The notes below the pieces were generated by a model, which was not told the DNA's origin, ran no database searches, and worked only from the letters and a program-made list of their open reading frames with translations. From Dyadobacter sp. (GTDB taxonomy: Bacteria; Bacteroidota; Bacteroidia; Cytophagales; Spirosomataceae): a DNA stretch of 64,000 bases. The DNA lies in NCBI RefSeq assembly GCF_017744695.1, contig NZ_JAGIAS010000002.1, positions 930,001 through 994,000 of the forward strand, in the 5' to 3' direction. The position numbers and the translations under genes were made by a program. This document shows, in pieces, positions 34,306-42,107 of this stretch. How positions within the stretch are numbered: position 1 is the stretch's first letter; each line of letters starts with the position of its first letter.

Positions 34306-35961
34306 TTAAAAAGTAGGCGGCCTTCTGACCGGACGTACCTCCGGCCCACCAATCGGGTTGGCGGGTTTGATCTTCTCATAATCCACGACCCCGGTCTTTT
34401 CCGCCCAACGGAAGTAATCGGCCGACAGCTGATCCACCACGTTAGGGTTGGCCGAAGCTACGTCGGTTGTTTCGCCGCGATCGGTTTCCAGGTCGTACAG
34501 CTCCCATTTGTAGGCCGGGTATGTCGAAACGATCTTCCATTTGCCTTTCCGCACGGCGCGGTTACCGGCGCGTTCCCAAAAAATCGGTTCGCCGCCGCGG
34601 TCCACCTCGCCGGCCTTACCGGTAAACACGGGCACGAGGCTCTTTCCGGGGAGAGGATTGATAGTAATGCCCTTCTCCGATGTCGGGTAGGCGGCTTTGG
34701 CCAGGTCATAGAAGGTCGGTGCGAGGTCGATCAGGTGTCCGGTACCTTTTACGATCTGCCCGCCTTTGATCTGTTTCGGGAACCAGGCAATGAAAGGTGC
34801 GCTGATACCGCCCTCGTGCATATTGTTTTTGTAAGCCGAATGCGGCGCATTTGAAACGTATGCCCACGGCTGGTCCTGGTACACATACGAACCTGCCGTG
34901 CCCGCCGGCCCGGTATTGCGCTGCGGCCTGCGGGGCGAAGCATGCGCATATCCACCCTGCGCACCGTTGTCGGAAATGAAGACGATCAGGGTGTTATCAT
35001 CCTTGTTCAGCGCTTTCAGCTTCTCGCGGAGCTTGCCGATGTTCTGGTCAACCCGGTCGACCATTGCAGCATAAATCTCCATTTTGCGTTCCCAAAGCAG
35101 TTTTTCATCATAAGGCACATTGTCCCAGGGTGTAACATCCTTGTCACGGGCGGCAACGGCTTGCTTAGGATCGGCAATACCAAGCGCCTTCTGACGCTGG
35201 ATACGCTCGCTACGCAGCGAATCCCAACCGATGCTGTACCGGCCTTTGTATTTGGCAATATCCGATTCGGGCGCCTGCAGCGGCCAGTGCGGCGCGTTGT
35301 AAGCCAGGTACAGAAAGAATGGCTTGGCGGTTTTGCTTTGCTCTTCCAGGAAACCCAGTGCGTGATCCGTGATTTCGTCGGTGAGGTATTTGTCCGGCGG
35401 GAGGTTGATGCGCTTGTTGTTTTCAACCAGCTCCACGGCCGGCCCTTTGCCGTATTTACCAATATCATAATAATTGCTGGCACCATTGATAAACCCGTAA
35501 AAACGGTCGAAACCGCGCTGGTTGGGCCACGCGATACTATCGTTGCCGACGTGCCACTTGCCACTCAGCAATGTACTGTAACCTGCATTCCGCAGAACCT
35601 CGCCAAATGTCAGCGACTCCTTATTGAGGTAACCCTGATAGGCCGGCAAGCCCAGGTTTACATTGAAATACCCTACTCCTGCCTTATGCGGGTACTGGCC
35701 CGTGATGAGCGATGCCCGCGTGGGCGCACAAATGGAGTTGTTATAGAATTCGCGAAAACGTATGCCTTCGCCGGCAAGCTGATCAATATTGGGGGTCTTG
35801 ATTTCGGAGCCATAAGCGCCGATATCGGAATATCCGAGGTCGTCGACCATGATCAGGATAATATTCGGGCGGGCGTCCGGCCCCTTCGGCGCAGGTTTCT
35901 TTTGGGCCACGGCACCGGAGAAGGTCATTAGTGCCAGGGCGGCAAATGCAGGGATCTTCAT
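34306..35961 (-). CDS. secreted sulfatase, formylglycine-dependent (arylsulfatase type)
   Basis: 551 residues with a signal peptide ending at AVAQ (1-20). The metal-binding pair Asp40-Asp41 is in NIILIMVDDLGYSD. The maturation signature is Cys78-Ala-Pro-Thr-Arg82, followed by ASLITGQYPHKAGVG; Cys78 would be converted to formylglycine. Later come the conserved SGKWHVG, the second metal set VFISDNGAQGG and the C-terminal sub-domain (KWKIVSTYPAYKWELYDL). It removes sulfate esters from glycans or small molecules in the periplasm. The formylglycine-generating enzyme needed to mature it is not encoded here. It stands between a hairpin element and a repeat-filled gap. Confidence 0.93.
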   Translation of the reverse strand: MKIPAFAALALMTFSGAVAQKKPAPKGPDARPNIILIMVDDLGYSDIGAYGSEIKTPNIDQLAGEGIRFREFYNNSICAPTRASLITGQYPHKAGVGYFNVNLGLPAYQGYLNKESLTFGEVLRNAGYSTLLSGKWHVGNDSIAWPNQRGFDRFYGFINGASNYYDIGKYGKGPAVELVENNKRINLPPDKYLTDEITDHALGFLEEQSKTAKPFFLYLAYNAPHWPLQAPESDIAKYKGRYSIGWDSLRSERIQRQKALGIADPKQAVAARDKDVTPWDNVPYDEKLLWERKMEIYAAMVDRVDQNIGKLREKLKALNKDDNTLIVFISDNGAQGGYAHASPRRPQRNTGPAGTAGSYVYQDQPWAYVSNAPHSAYKNNMHEGGISAPFIAWFPKQIKGGQIVKGTGHLIDLAPTFYDLAKAAYPTSEKGITINPLPGKSLVPVFTGKAGEVDRGGEPIFWERAGNRAVRKGKWKIVSTYPAYKWELYDLETDRGETTDVASANPNVVDQLSADYFRWAEKTGVVDYEKIKPANPIGGPEVRPVRRPPTF

Positions 35962-36060
35962 GATTTTGAAAAAAGGTGTAACAAGAGATGTTTGGCCACA
36001 AAAATATATTTATTCTATATATCCTATATACTATATTTAAAATAAACTTATAGGAAGGCT

Positions 36061-36386
36061 GTTACATGATGACCTGCTGTTACATGCCTACGGCATTTTC
36101 GAATCGTTGTTGGATTTTGTTGCTACCAATATTGCGTGCCTTACGGCACTTGACCTGACTGCAAGCGGTATCAACCAATAGGAATGGCGTGCAAATCGGG
36201 TCGTCTTATCGAACACGTTCCGAAGCAGTTGCTACCAAAGTTACGCGCCTCACGGCACATGCCGTTTCTGCCGGGCTTGGTACAGCTAAGTAAGCCGAGC
36301 TTCATAGAAATCGCGTTAGCGATGCAACCTTGGTAGTGTGGAGACAATCAAATACATCTCGAAATGCCGGAGGCATGTAACAACAA
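36061..36386. repeat. second cluster of REP-like short palindromes
   Basis: The 426 bp gap between the sulfatase start (35961) and the next gene end (36388) begins with an AT-rich promoter stretch (about 35995-36050). It then holds at least five pieces of the repeat family also seen at 4826-5023: tgttacATGCCtacGGCATttt, GTTGCTACCAA (twice) followed by GCGtGCCttacGGCac, tcGCGttaGCGAtgc and ATGCCggaGGCATGTAACAAC. Half units occur in both orientations. No coding potential was seen. Confidence 0.6.
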
Positions 36387-36387
36387 C

Positions 36388-37275
36388 TCAAATTCCGGCA
36401 GCCCCTTCGGACGTCATCACAACTCTTCGCATTGTGCCGTCTTCGCGGTAAAACAGGCGATCCACGCAAACCGACCGGCGATGGCTGCCGCCTTCGGGTA
36501 ATGCGCCATTGTGGTAGAAGAAATAATCCGCGCCATTAAATTCGATGATCGCGGGACGGTTTGTAGCACAATTCCCGGCAATTTCATTCAATACGCCTTT
36601 GAACTCCCATGGCCCCTGGATGTTGCGGCTCATGGCATAGGCCACTTTTTCGGGGTAACCGTAGCCGTACGAAAGATAATAGATGCCGTTCCTCTTGCGA
36701 ATATGCGCACCTTCCTGGAAGCCCGGCAGGTCTATGACGGAGATTTCACTGCCGAGTCCGTCAAGATCGCTATTCAACCGGGCAAAATAGCATTGTCCAT
36801 TGCCCCAGAAAAGGTAAGCATGGCCATCATCGTCGATCAGGACTGTCGGATCCAAATTAGCTTTGTCATTTTCGGTAGCGGGCAGCATAGCATGGGTCAC
36901 CAATGCCGATCCTATCGCGTCTGCAAAAGGGCCGGTTGGGTTGTCGGAAACCGCCACACCGATTGCCTTGTACGGTCCGCCCGAGTGCGTTACGGACACG
37001 AACCAGTAAAACTTATTCCGATATTCAACCACCTTTGACGCATAAGCGTCGCCGCTCGCCCATGGAAAATCGGTGGCTTTCAAAGGCGAGGGATGTTCGG
37101 TCCAGTGCACGAGGTCCCGGGAAGAAAAGCAGAGCCAGTCGTGCATATAGTAATCGTCGGTACCAGCCGGCGGATCGTCGTGCCCGGTATATAGGTAAAT
37201 CGTTTTCCCGTGGACAAGTACTGTCGGGTCGGCAGTGTAATGGTTTCGGATAATGGGATTCCCCTCCTGGATCAT
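36388..37275 (-). CDS. glycoside hydrolase family 43, no signal peptide
   Basis: 295 residues. The catalytic set is present: base Asp in NHYTADPTVLVHG (near residue 15), modulator in KANLDPTVLIDDDG (near 144) and acid Glu in GFQEGAHIRKRNG (near 187). The YLYTGHDDPP and SRDLVHW motifs match arabinan-type GH43 enzymes. It begins MIQEGNPIIRN with a stop codon a dozen codons upstream, so no export signal exists and the enzyme is probably cytoplasmic, or the N-terminus has been lost. Cytoplasmic location would suit hydrolysis of imported oligosaccharides. Confidence 0.85.
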   Translation of the reverse strand: MIQEGNPIIRNHYTADPTVLVHGKTIYLYTGHDDPPAGTDDYYMHDWLCFSSRDLVHWTEHPSPLKATDFPWASGDAYASKVVEYRNKFYWFVSVTHSGGPYKAIGVAVSDNPTGPFADAIGSALVTHAMLPATENDKANLDPTVLIDDDGHAYLFWGNGQCYFARLNSDLDGLGSEISVIDLPGFQEGAHIRKRNGIYYLSYGYGYPEKVAYAMSRNIQGPWEFKGVLNEIAGNCATNRPAIIEFNGADYFFYHNGALPEGGSHRRSVCVDRLFYREDGTMRRVVMTSEGAAGI

Positions 37276-37466
37276 GGCCTGAATGCGATTGATTGGAGCA
37301 TGTACAGGTCAAAAACTATTCCAAAAGGCACCGGTGCCCCGCCGATGTCACCTTCGGCACTGTCCAGCCCGGCGGCGGATGTGTCCATTTGGGCGCGATT
37401 GCCCGTGCATTGCAGCCGGTTTCAGGCCAGTTTTGTGTCATCAATCACTCAAAAACAATCAAGATC

Positions 37467-37877
37467 ATGACACAGAAAACAACCACCACCATCTACTGGA
37501 TAGGCACCGCATTAACATCCCTCTGGTTCGGCGCGAGCGGCTTTTTCGAACTTACCAAGAACCCCGTGGTGTGGGATATTACGGTACAGCTTGGTTACCC
37601 GGCGCATTTCATTTACCTGCTCGGCGTTTTCAAGCTTTCGGGCGTGGCAGTGCTGCTGACCCCCAATAAATTGCACCGTTTGAAAGAATGGGTATTTGCA
37701 GGGATATTCTTCGATATCATTTTCGCATTCGTGTCAAAACTCGCGGTGATCGGCTTTCCGGCAACCGTCGACGCCATCGTCGCATTTGTGATGGTATCCG
37801 TCACTTACACCATGTTCCGGAGGCTTGAAAAGTACTCCGGAAATGCATTCGGCCAGGGGCACGTCTTAGCGCATTAA
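37467..37877 (+). CDS. DoxX-like integral membrane protein
   Basis: 136 residues from the ATG at 37467; a longer frame from 37293 reads through non-conserved sequence and was rejected. Four hydrophobic helices (about 8-28, 48-68, 73-93, 98-118) fit the DoxX-like family (PF13564 type), with the G-x-S-G-F-F-E-L start and LGYPAHFIYLLGVFKLSGV in the middle. The family sits in the inner membrane and is of uncertain, possibly redox-related, function. It is followed 129 bp later by a thioredoxin-like gene, which supports a redox context by association. Confidence 0.75.
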   Translation: MTQKTTTTIYWIGTALTSLWFGASGFFELTKNPVVWDITVQLGYPAHFIYLLGVFKLSGVAVLLTPNKLHRLKEWVFAGIFFDIIFAFVSKLAVIGFPATVDAIVAFVMVSVTYTMFRRLEKYSGNAFGQGHVLAH

Positions 37878-38005
37878 GTAAAATGGATTTCCTACCAAGC
37901 CTATCTGGCCTGGCTGTTTTTGTCAAAACTGCACCAGAACAACAGTCCACCAGCGATTTACCTTCGTATTGCGATTTCGCACTGAACCATTTTAAATCGA
38001 AAACA

Positions 38006-38239
38006 ATGAAAAAGGCCATTTTCTTTCATGCCGGCTGCCCGGTCTGCCTTAGCGCAGAGCAGGACATATTAAACCTCATCCCGGCAGACCAGATAGAAGT
38101 CGTACATCTTGGCGAGGACAAAGGCAAAATTGCCGATGCCGAACAGGTCGGCGTACAGTCAGTGCCGGCATTACTGACACCGACCGGCAACGTATTGCAT
38201 ATTAATTTCGGCGCTTCGATCGGCGATCTTAAATATTGA
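38006..38239 (+). CDS. small thioredoxin-like protein with CPVC motif
   Basis: 77 residues from the ATG at 38006; a frame starting at 37883 has a non-conserved extension. After a first beta strand (KKAIFFHAG) the redox motif Cys-Pro-Val-Cys is at 11-14. A helix and a second strand (IEVVHLGE) follow, then a cis-proline-type segment VQSVPALLTP near 55. This is a minimal thioredoxin/glutaredoxin fold lacking a signal peptide. It probably acts as a cytoplasmic thiol reductant; the partner is unknown. Confidence 0.78.
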   Translation: MKKAIFFHAGCPVCLSAEQDILNLIPADQIEVVHLGEDKGKIADAEQVGVQSVPALLTPTGNVLHINFGASIGDLKY

Positions 38240-38255
38240 CTATCAATACATTGCA

Positions 38256-38290
38256 AACAGCCCGAAAGAGAACTTCCGGGCTGTTTTGCT
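38256..38290 (+). terminator. Rho-independent terminator
   Basis: The stem AACAGCCCG and CGGGCTGTT, with a loop that pairs further (GAA/TTC), is followed by a T-rich tail (TTTTGCTTTTT). It sits 16 bp after the thioredoxin-like gene. The remaining gap to 38500 is AT-rich and probably holds the TonB receptor promoter. Confidence 0.85.
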
Positions 38291-38500
38291 TTTTACTTTA
38301 AAAAAATATTACTCTACTATTTCTATATACTAAATAATATCCATAGCTTTGCCGAAGAAACTTACGATCCCTACATATGAAACCACCGATTATACCTTAC
38401 TGTTGTCGACCGAAGCTCCGTAAGCAGCACTAGGAAAGGCTGTTTAGCAGTAACCACCACGCATGAACACCATCGAAAACAGTAAAGCAATTCCTCATTT

Positions 38501-41065
38501 ATGAAGACATTTTTAACGACCCTATTCAGTTCAGCAATTCTACTCATCTCATTTGTTGCACAAGCCCAGAACGCGCCGATCGTGAATGCGACGGTTTCAG
38601 GAAAGATTCTGGATGCTTCCAACGACTCCCCGCTCATCGGAGCGACAGTGACCATCAAAGGAACAACCAACGGAGCGGCCACAGATGCAAATGGTGAATT
38701 TCAGCTTGTAACGGGTCAGAAACTTCCATTCACGCTGGTCGTTTCATTTTTAGGATATATCAAAAAAGAAACCGTCATCGAAGGCAGCGGGGTAACCATC
38801 AAGCTCGATCCATCGGCCGGTAACCTCGAAGACGTCATTATTTCTTCACGTCGCCGCCAGGAATCGGCGCAGGAAGTACCCATCCCGATTTCCGTCATCC
38901 GCGGTTCGACTGCGGAAGATGCGGGTGCGTTCAACGTAAACCGTTTGAAAGAACTCGTTCCAACCGTTCAACTCTATGTTTCCAATGCACGTAACACGAC
39001 ATTGAACATCCGCGGCCTCGGCTCAACGTACGGTCTGACCAACGACGGTATCGACCCGGGTGTAGGTTTTTATGTTGACGGCGTTTACTACGCACGTCCG
39101 GCCGCTACCGCACTGGATTTCATCGACATCGAGCGCATTGAAGTACTTCGCGGACCGCAGGGAACGCTTTTCGGAAAGAACACCACTGCCGGAGCATTCA
39201 ATATCACTACCCGCGGTGCGAGCTTCGACCCGGGTGGCAACTTCGAACTGAGCTATGGTAACTTCGGCTATATTCAGGCCAAGGGATCGTTCACCGGCCC
39301 GATCAACAAGAAATTGGCAGCCCGCGTTTCGTTCACCGGGACACAACGCAACGGCCTGTTTTACAACGAACATACCCAGCAACGTATCAACGACATCAAC
39401 AACATCGGGGTGCGCGGCCAGATCCTCTACCAGCCAAGCAGCAAGGTTAACATTACCGTTATCGGCGACGTTTCCGACCAGAAACCCAATGGATACGGCT
39501 GGCCCGTGGCGGGCGTCGTGCCTACCAAACGCGCAGCTTACCGCCAATTCGATGCCATTATCGCAGATTTGGGCTACAAACTCCCCTATTCAAGCGCATT
39601 CGAACGCAAAGTCGACCTGGATACACCTTCCAAAGCGGATAACAGGCTGGGCGGCGTATCGGCCAATGCAGATATCAAAATTGGGAACGGAACGCTTACC
39701 GCTACTTCGGCATGGCGCTTCTGGAAGTGGGTACCGCTCAACGACCGCGATTACCTGGGGCTGCCGGTATTTACGATCTCTTCCGGAAACTCGGCACATG
39801 ACCAATGGTCACAGGAGATCCGCTACTCCGGTAAAATCTCCCCGAAACTCAGCGGTGTGGTTGGTCTGTTCGGCCTTTGGCAAGACCTGAAATCGGATCC
39901 GGTACAGACGGAAGAAGCGGGTTCGGCACAATGGCGTTTCGCGCAGAGCACTACCAGCGAGCTTTGGAAAACACCGGGTTTGTTTGACAACTTCGGTATC
40001 CGCACTACCAACCGCATTAAAAGCACCAGTTTAGCGGTGTTCGCACAGGCCGACTGGGCAATCACCGACAAATTGCACGTGTTGCCGGGTGTACGTTACA
40101 ACTACGACAAGAAGATTGTAGATTATAAAAGAGAGACTTACGGCGGCTTGCAAACTACGGATCCCGCATTGATCGCATTGAAAAAACTTGTTTACACCGA
40201 CCAGGCTTTCAATACCAATTACGATCAGGGTAACTTCTCGGGGCAGTTGTCGCTACAATACAAAGCCAGCAGCAGATTCAATGCCTATGCCACCTATTCG
40301 ATCGGCTACAAGCCTATCGGCGTAAACGTGGGTGGTTTGCCGACGGCCAACGGCGCGGTACTCCTCGACCTGGCCAATGTGAAACCTGAGCACGTGGATC
40401 ACAAAGAACTGGGTATCAAAACCAGACCGACAGCTAACTCGGTATTGAATCTGACACTTTTCCGTTCGGATATCAATGATTACCAAACGCAGGTTCAGAC
40501 TCCCGAGCCCGGCGTAAACCGCGGTTACCTCGCTAATGCGGAGAAAGTGCGTGTGCAAGGTGTGGAAGTAGATGGAAATATCCGTTTCAGCAACCTCTCG
40601 TTCAATGCGGCAGTGGCTTATACCGACGGTAAATATGTGACCTTCAAAAACGCGCCGGTGCCTTTGGAAGAAGTAGGCGGTGAGCAGGCCTTCAAGGACA
40701 TTTCAGGCGGCAGACTGCCAGGTATCTCCAAATGGTCCGGTTCTGTGGGCGGCGAAGGAACCGTGAAAGGCACGTTCCTGGGCCTAAAAGGTAACTACTT
40801 CCTGGGTATCGATGTATTTGCGCGGTCAGAGTTCTCCTCCAACCCGTCGCCATCCAAATACCTGAACATCGGTGGTTACTCGCTGACCAACGGTCGCCTT
40901 GGCTTCCGCGCTTCAAACGGCATTTCGTTCTTTGTTTGGGCCAGAAACGTGTTCAACAAAGATTACTATGAGCTGCTTCTCGCAGCGCCGGGCAGCTACG
41001 GCCAATATGCAGGTGTAGTAGGCGATCAGCGCACCTACGGCGTAACATTGCGCTACTCATTCTAA
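38501..41065 (+). CDS. TonB-dependent receptor (non-SusC type)
   Basis: 854 residues with a signal peptide ending at AQAQ (about 1-23). A carboxypeptidase-like domain covers about 30-110 (VSGKILDASNDSPLIGATVTI). The plug domain covers about 125-235 (VPIPISVIRGSTAEDAGAFNV, then IERIEVLRGPQGTLFGKNTTAGAFNITT). A C-terminal beta-barrel ends in an aromatic residue (RYSF), as outer membrane proteins do. There is no STN domain and no adjacent SusD or sigma factor, so it is a stand-alone receptor. Its plug resembles siderophore and small-molecule receptors rather than glycan importers, but the substrate is not known. A terminator follows. Confidence 0.9.
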   Translation: MKTFLTTLFSSAILLISFVAQAQNAPIVNATVSGKILDASNDSPLIGATVTIKGTTNGAATDANGEFQLVTGQKLPFTLVVSFLGYIKKETVIEGSGVTIKLDPSAGNLEDVIISSRRRQESAQEVPIPISVIRGSTAEDAGAFNVNRLKELVPTVQLYVSNARNTTLNIRGLGSTYGLTNDGIDPGVGFYVDGVYYARPAATALDFIDIERIEVLRGPQGTLFGKNTTAGAFNITTRGASFDPGGNFELSYGNFGYIQAKGSFTGPINKKLAARVSFTGTQRNGLFYNEHTQQRINDINNIGVRGQILYQPSSKVNITVIGDVSDQKPNGYGWPVAGVVPTKRAAYRQFDAIIADLGYKLPYSSAFERKVDLDTPSKADNRLGGVSANADIKIGNGTLTATSAWRFWKWVPLNDRDYLGLPVFTISSGNSAHDQWSQEIRYSGKISPKLSGVVGLFGLWQDLKSDPVQTEEAGSAQWRFAQSTTSELWKTPGLFDNFGIRTTNRIKSTSLAVFAQADWAITDKLHVLPGVRYNYDKKIVDYKRETYGGLQTTDPALIALKKLVYTDQAFNTNYDQGNFSGQLSLQYKASSRFNAYATYSIGYKPIGVNVGGLPTANGAVLLDLANVKPEHVDHKELGIKTRPTANSVLNLTLFRSDINDYQTQVQTPEPGVNRGYLANAEKVRVQGVEVDGNIRFSNLSFNAAVAYTDGKYVTFKNAPVPLEEVGGEQAFKDISGGRLPGISKWSGSVGGEGTVKGTFLGLKGNYFLGIDVFARSEFSSNPSPSKYLNIGGYSLTNGRLGFRASNGISFFVWARNVFNKDYYELLLAAPGSYGQYAGVVGDQRTYGVTLRYSF

Positions 41066-41098
41066 GATTTAAGGATTACGAATATTATAACACTAACG

Positions 41099-41137
41099 AT
41101 CGGGGCGTTCCACTGGGGCGCCCTGATTTTTTTGTTT
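41099..41137 (+). terminator. Rho-independent terminator
   Basis: The stem ATCGGGGCG paired with CGCCCTGAT (one G-T pair) and an 11-nt loop is followed by TTTTTTTGTTTT. It lies 33 bp after the TonB receptor stop and before the convergent antitoxin gene, so it may also serve the opposite strand weakly. Confidence 0.85.
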
Positions 41138-41161
41138 TAACCCCAAAAGACGCACCTTACC

Positions 41162-41467
41162 CTAAGCCATTACATTATCAGGCTCTGCTTTTTTCTTTTC
41201 CAGGGGCTCAATGGGACCACTTGTGATTTGAAAAATCGAAGCACCTAGTTTCACTTCGAGCAACGCCAGTGTTTTGATCGTAAAATTATGCGTGCCGGTC
41301 ATCCATTTGCTCACCTGCGACTCCTTTTTGCCCAGCATTTCAGCCAGGTCTTTTTGCGTCAATCCTTTTGATTCAAGAATTTCATGGATACGGTCGGAAA
41401 GATCGAAACTGGTATCAATGAACTTATCAATTGCGGGATCCGGAATGATTTTTTCTAATGCGTTCAT
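41162..41467 (-). CDS. higA: XRE-family helix-turn-helix antitoxin (HigA-like)
   Basis: 101 residues. An XRE helix-turn-helix occupies about 27-75 (IHEILESKGLTQKDLAEMLGKKESQVSKWMTGTHNFTIKTL), preceded by an acidic helix and followed by a short tail. It follows the putative toxin gene by 2 bp in the toxin-first order typical of HigBA. It should bind and neutralise the toxin and, with it, repress the operon through the palindrome at 41930-41939. A general XRE regulator is the alternative. Confidence 0.78.
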   Translation of the reverse strand: MNALEKIIPDPAIDKFIDTSFDLSDRIHEILESKGLTQKDLAEMLGKKESQVSKWMTGTHNFTIKTLALLEVKLGASIFQITSGPIEPLEKKKAEPDNVMA

Positions 41468-41469
41468 AA

Positions 41470-41931
41470 CTATATATCTACAAAAAGTTCTCCTTTCAAT
41501 GTCATCAGGTCATCGGAATAATAAATTGCCTTTTCCTGAATCTTTTCAATCAGCTTTGCATCGATAGCCATCATAAGCTTCATCGCTTTCCACGTCTCCG
41601 CACCATCCTGCGTTTTCTGGCCTTTCTTTTCTCCGCCACCATCCAAAATGACCAAGCTGTTACTACACCTTATGCAGTAAATCCGTAGTCGGGAAAAAGT
41701 GACCGGCCCTGCAACGACATTGTTTTCTGCCCGGAAGTACCATGGCTGCGCTCCGCGCATTTGAATGTTGTACAGCCAACGCCTGATTAACTGAATGTCT
41801 TCGAAAAAACCCTTTTCCAGATACTCGTTTACAAAACTGTCCGTTTCGGCGGCGGGACAGCCTTCAAATCGGATGGTATAAATAGTGACCTTCCTGGATT
41901 TGGAATACAATTCAAAATAGATACGATTCAC
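41470..41931 (-). CDS. higB: putative HigB/RelE-family toxin
   Basis: 153 residues starting at a GTG at 41931. The N-terminal part (VTIYTIRFEGCPAAETDSFVNEYLE) and the core (QPWYFRAENNVVAGPVTFSRLRIYCIRCSNSLVILDGGGEKKGQKTQD) follow the beta-alpha pattern of RelE/HigB mRNA interferases, including an L-R-x-Y strand and a G-G-G-x-K-K turn. It is somewhat longer than RelE (about 95 residues), nearer to phage-derived Gp49-like toxins. The XRE gene 2 bp downstream supports the toxin-antitoxin call. No catalytic residues can be proved from the sequence. Confidence 0.65.
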   Translation of the reverse strand: MNRIYFELYSKSRKVTIYTIRFEGCPAAETDSFVNEYLEKGFFEDIQLIRRWLYNIQMRGAQPWYFRAENNVVAGPVTFSRLRIYCIRCSNSLVILDGGGEKKGQKTQDGAETWKAMKLMMAIDAKLIEKIQEKAIYYSDDLMTLKGELFVDI

Positions 41932-41939
41932 TTATAAGT
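41930..41939. promoter_or_regulatory. palindrome at the toxin start codon, candidate HigA operator
   Basis: The 10-bp palindrome ACTTATAAGT covers the first base of the GTG start of the toxin gene; the next bases (TAAGTT) repeat half of it. Antitoxins of this family bind palindromes at the promoter or start region. The divergent rhamnosidase gene begins 177 bp away. Confidence 0.4.
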
Positions 41940-42107
41940 TAAGTTCAAAGATAAAACATTTCCTGACAAAAAGGAATGTTGAGTGAGATCGATCTTAGCG
42001 GCAATATCTAAAAATTTCCTCTTATTGTCTAATGAGTAGATATTAAGGACGCGCCGCTTCACCATCCGAAAAGGATCAGTTTCCCGGCAGTAAATCAGCA
42101 TATTACT

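Noticed and set aside
34942..35931. Plus-strand frame opposite the sulfatase
   Set aside because: Sulfatase motifs are intact on the minus strand; the plus translation is featureless.
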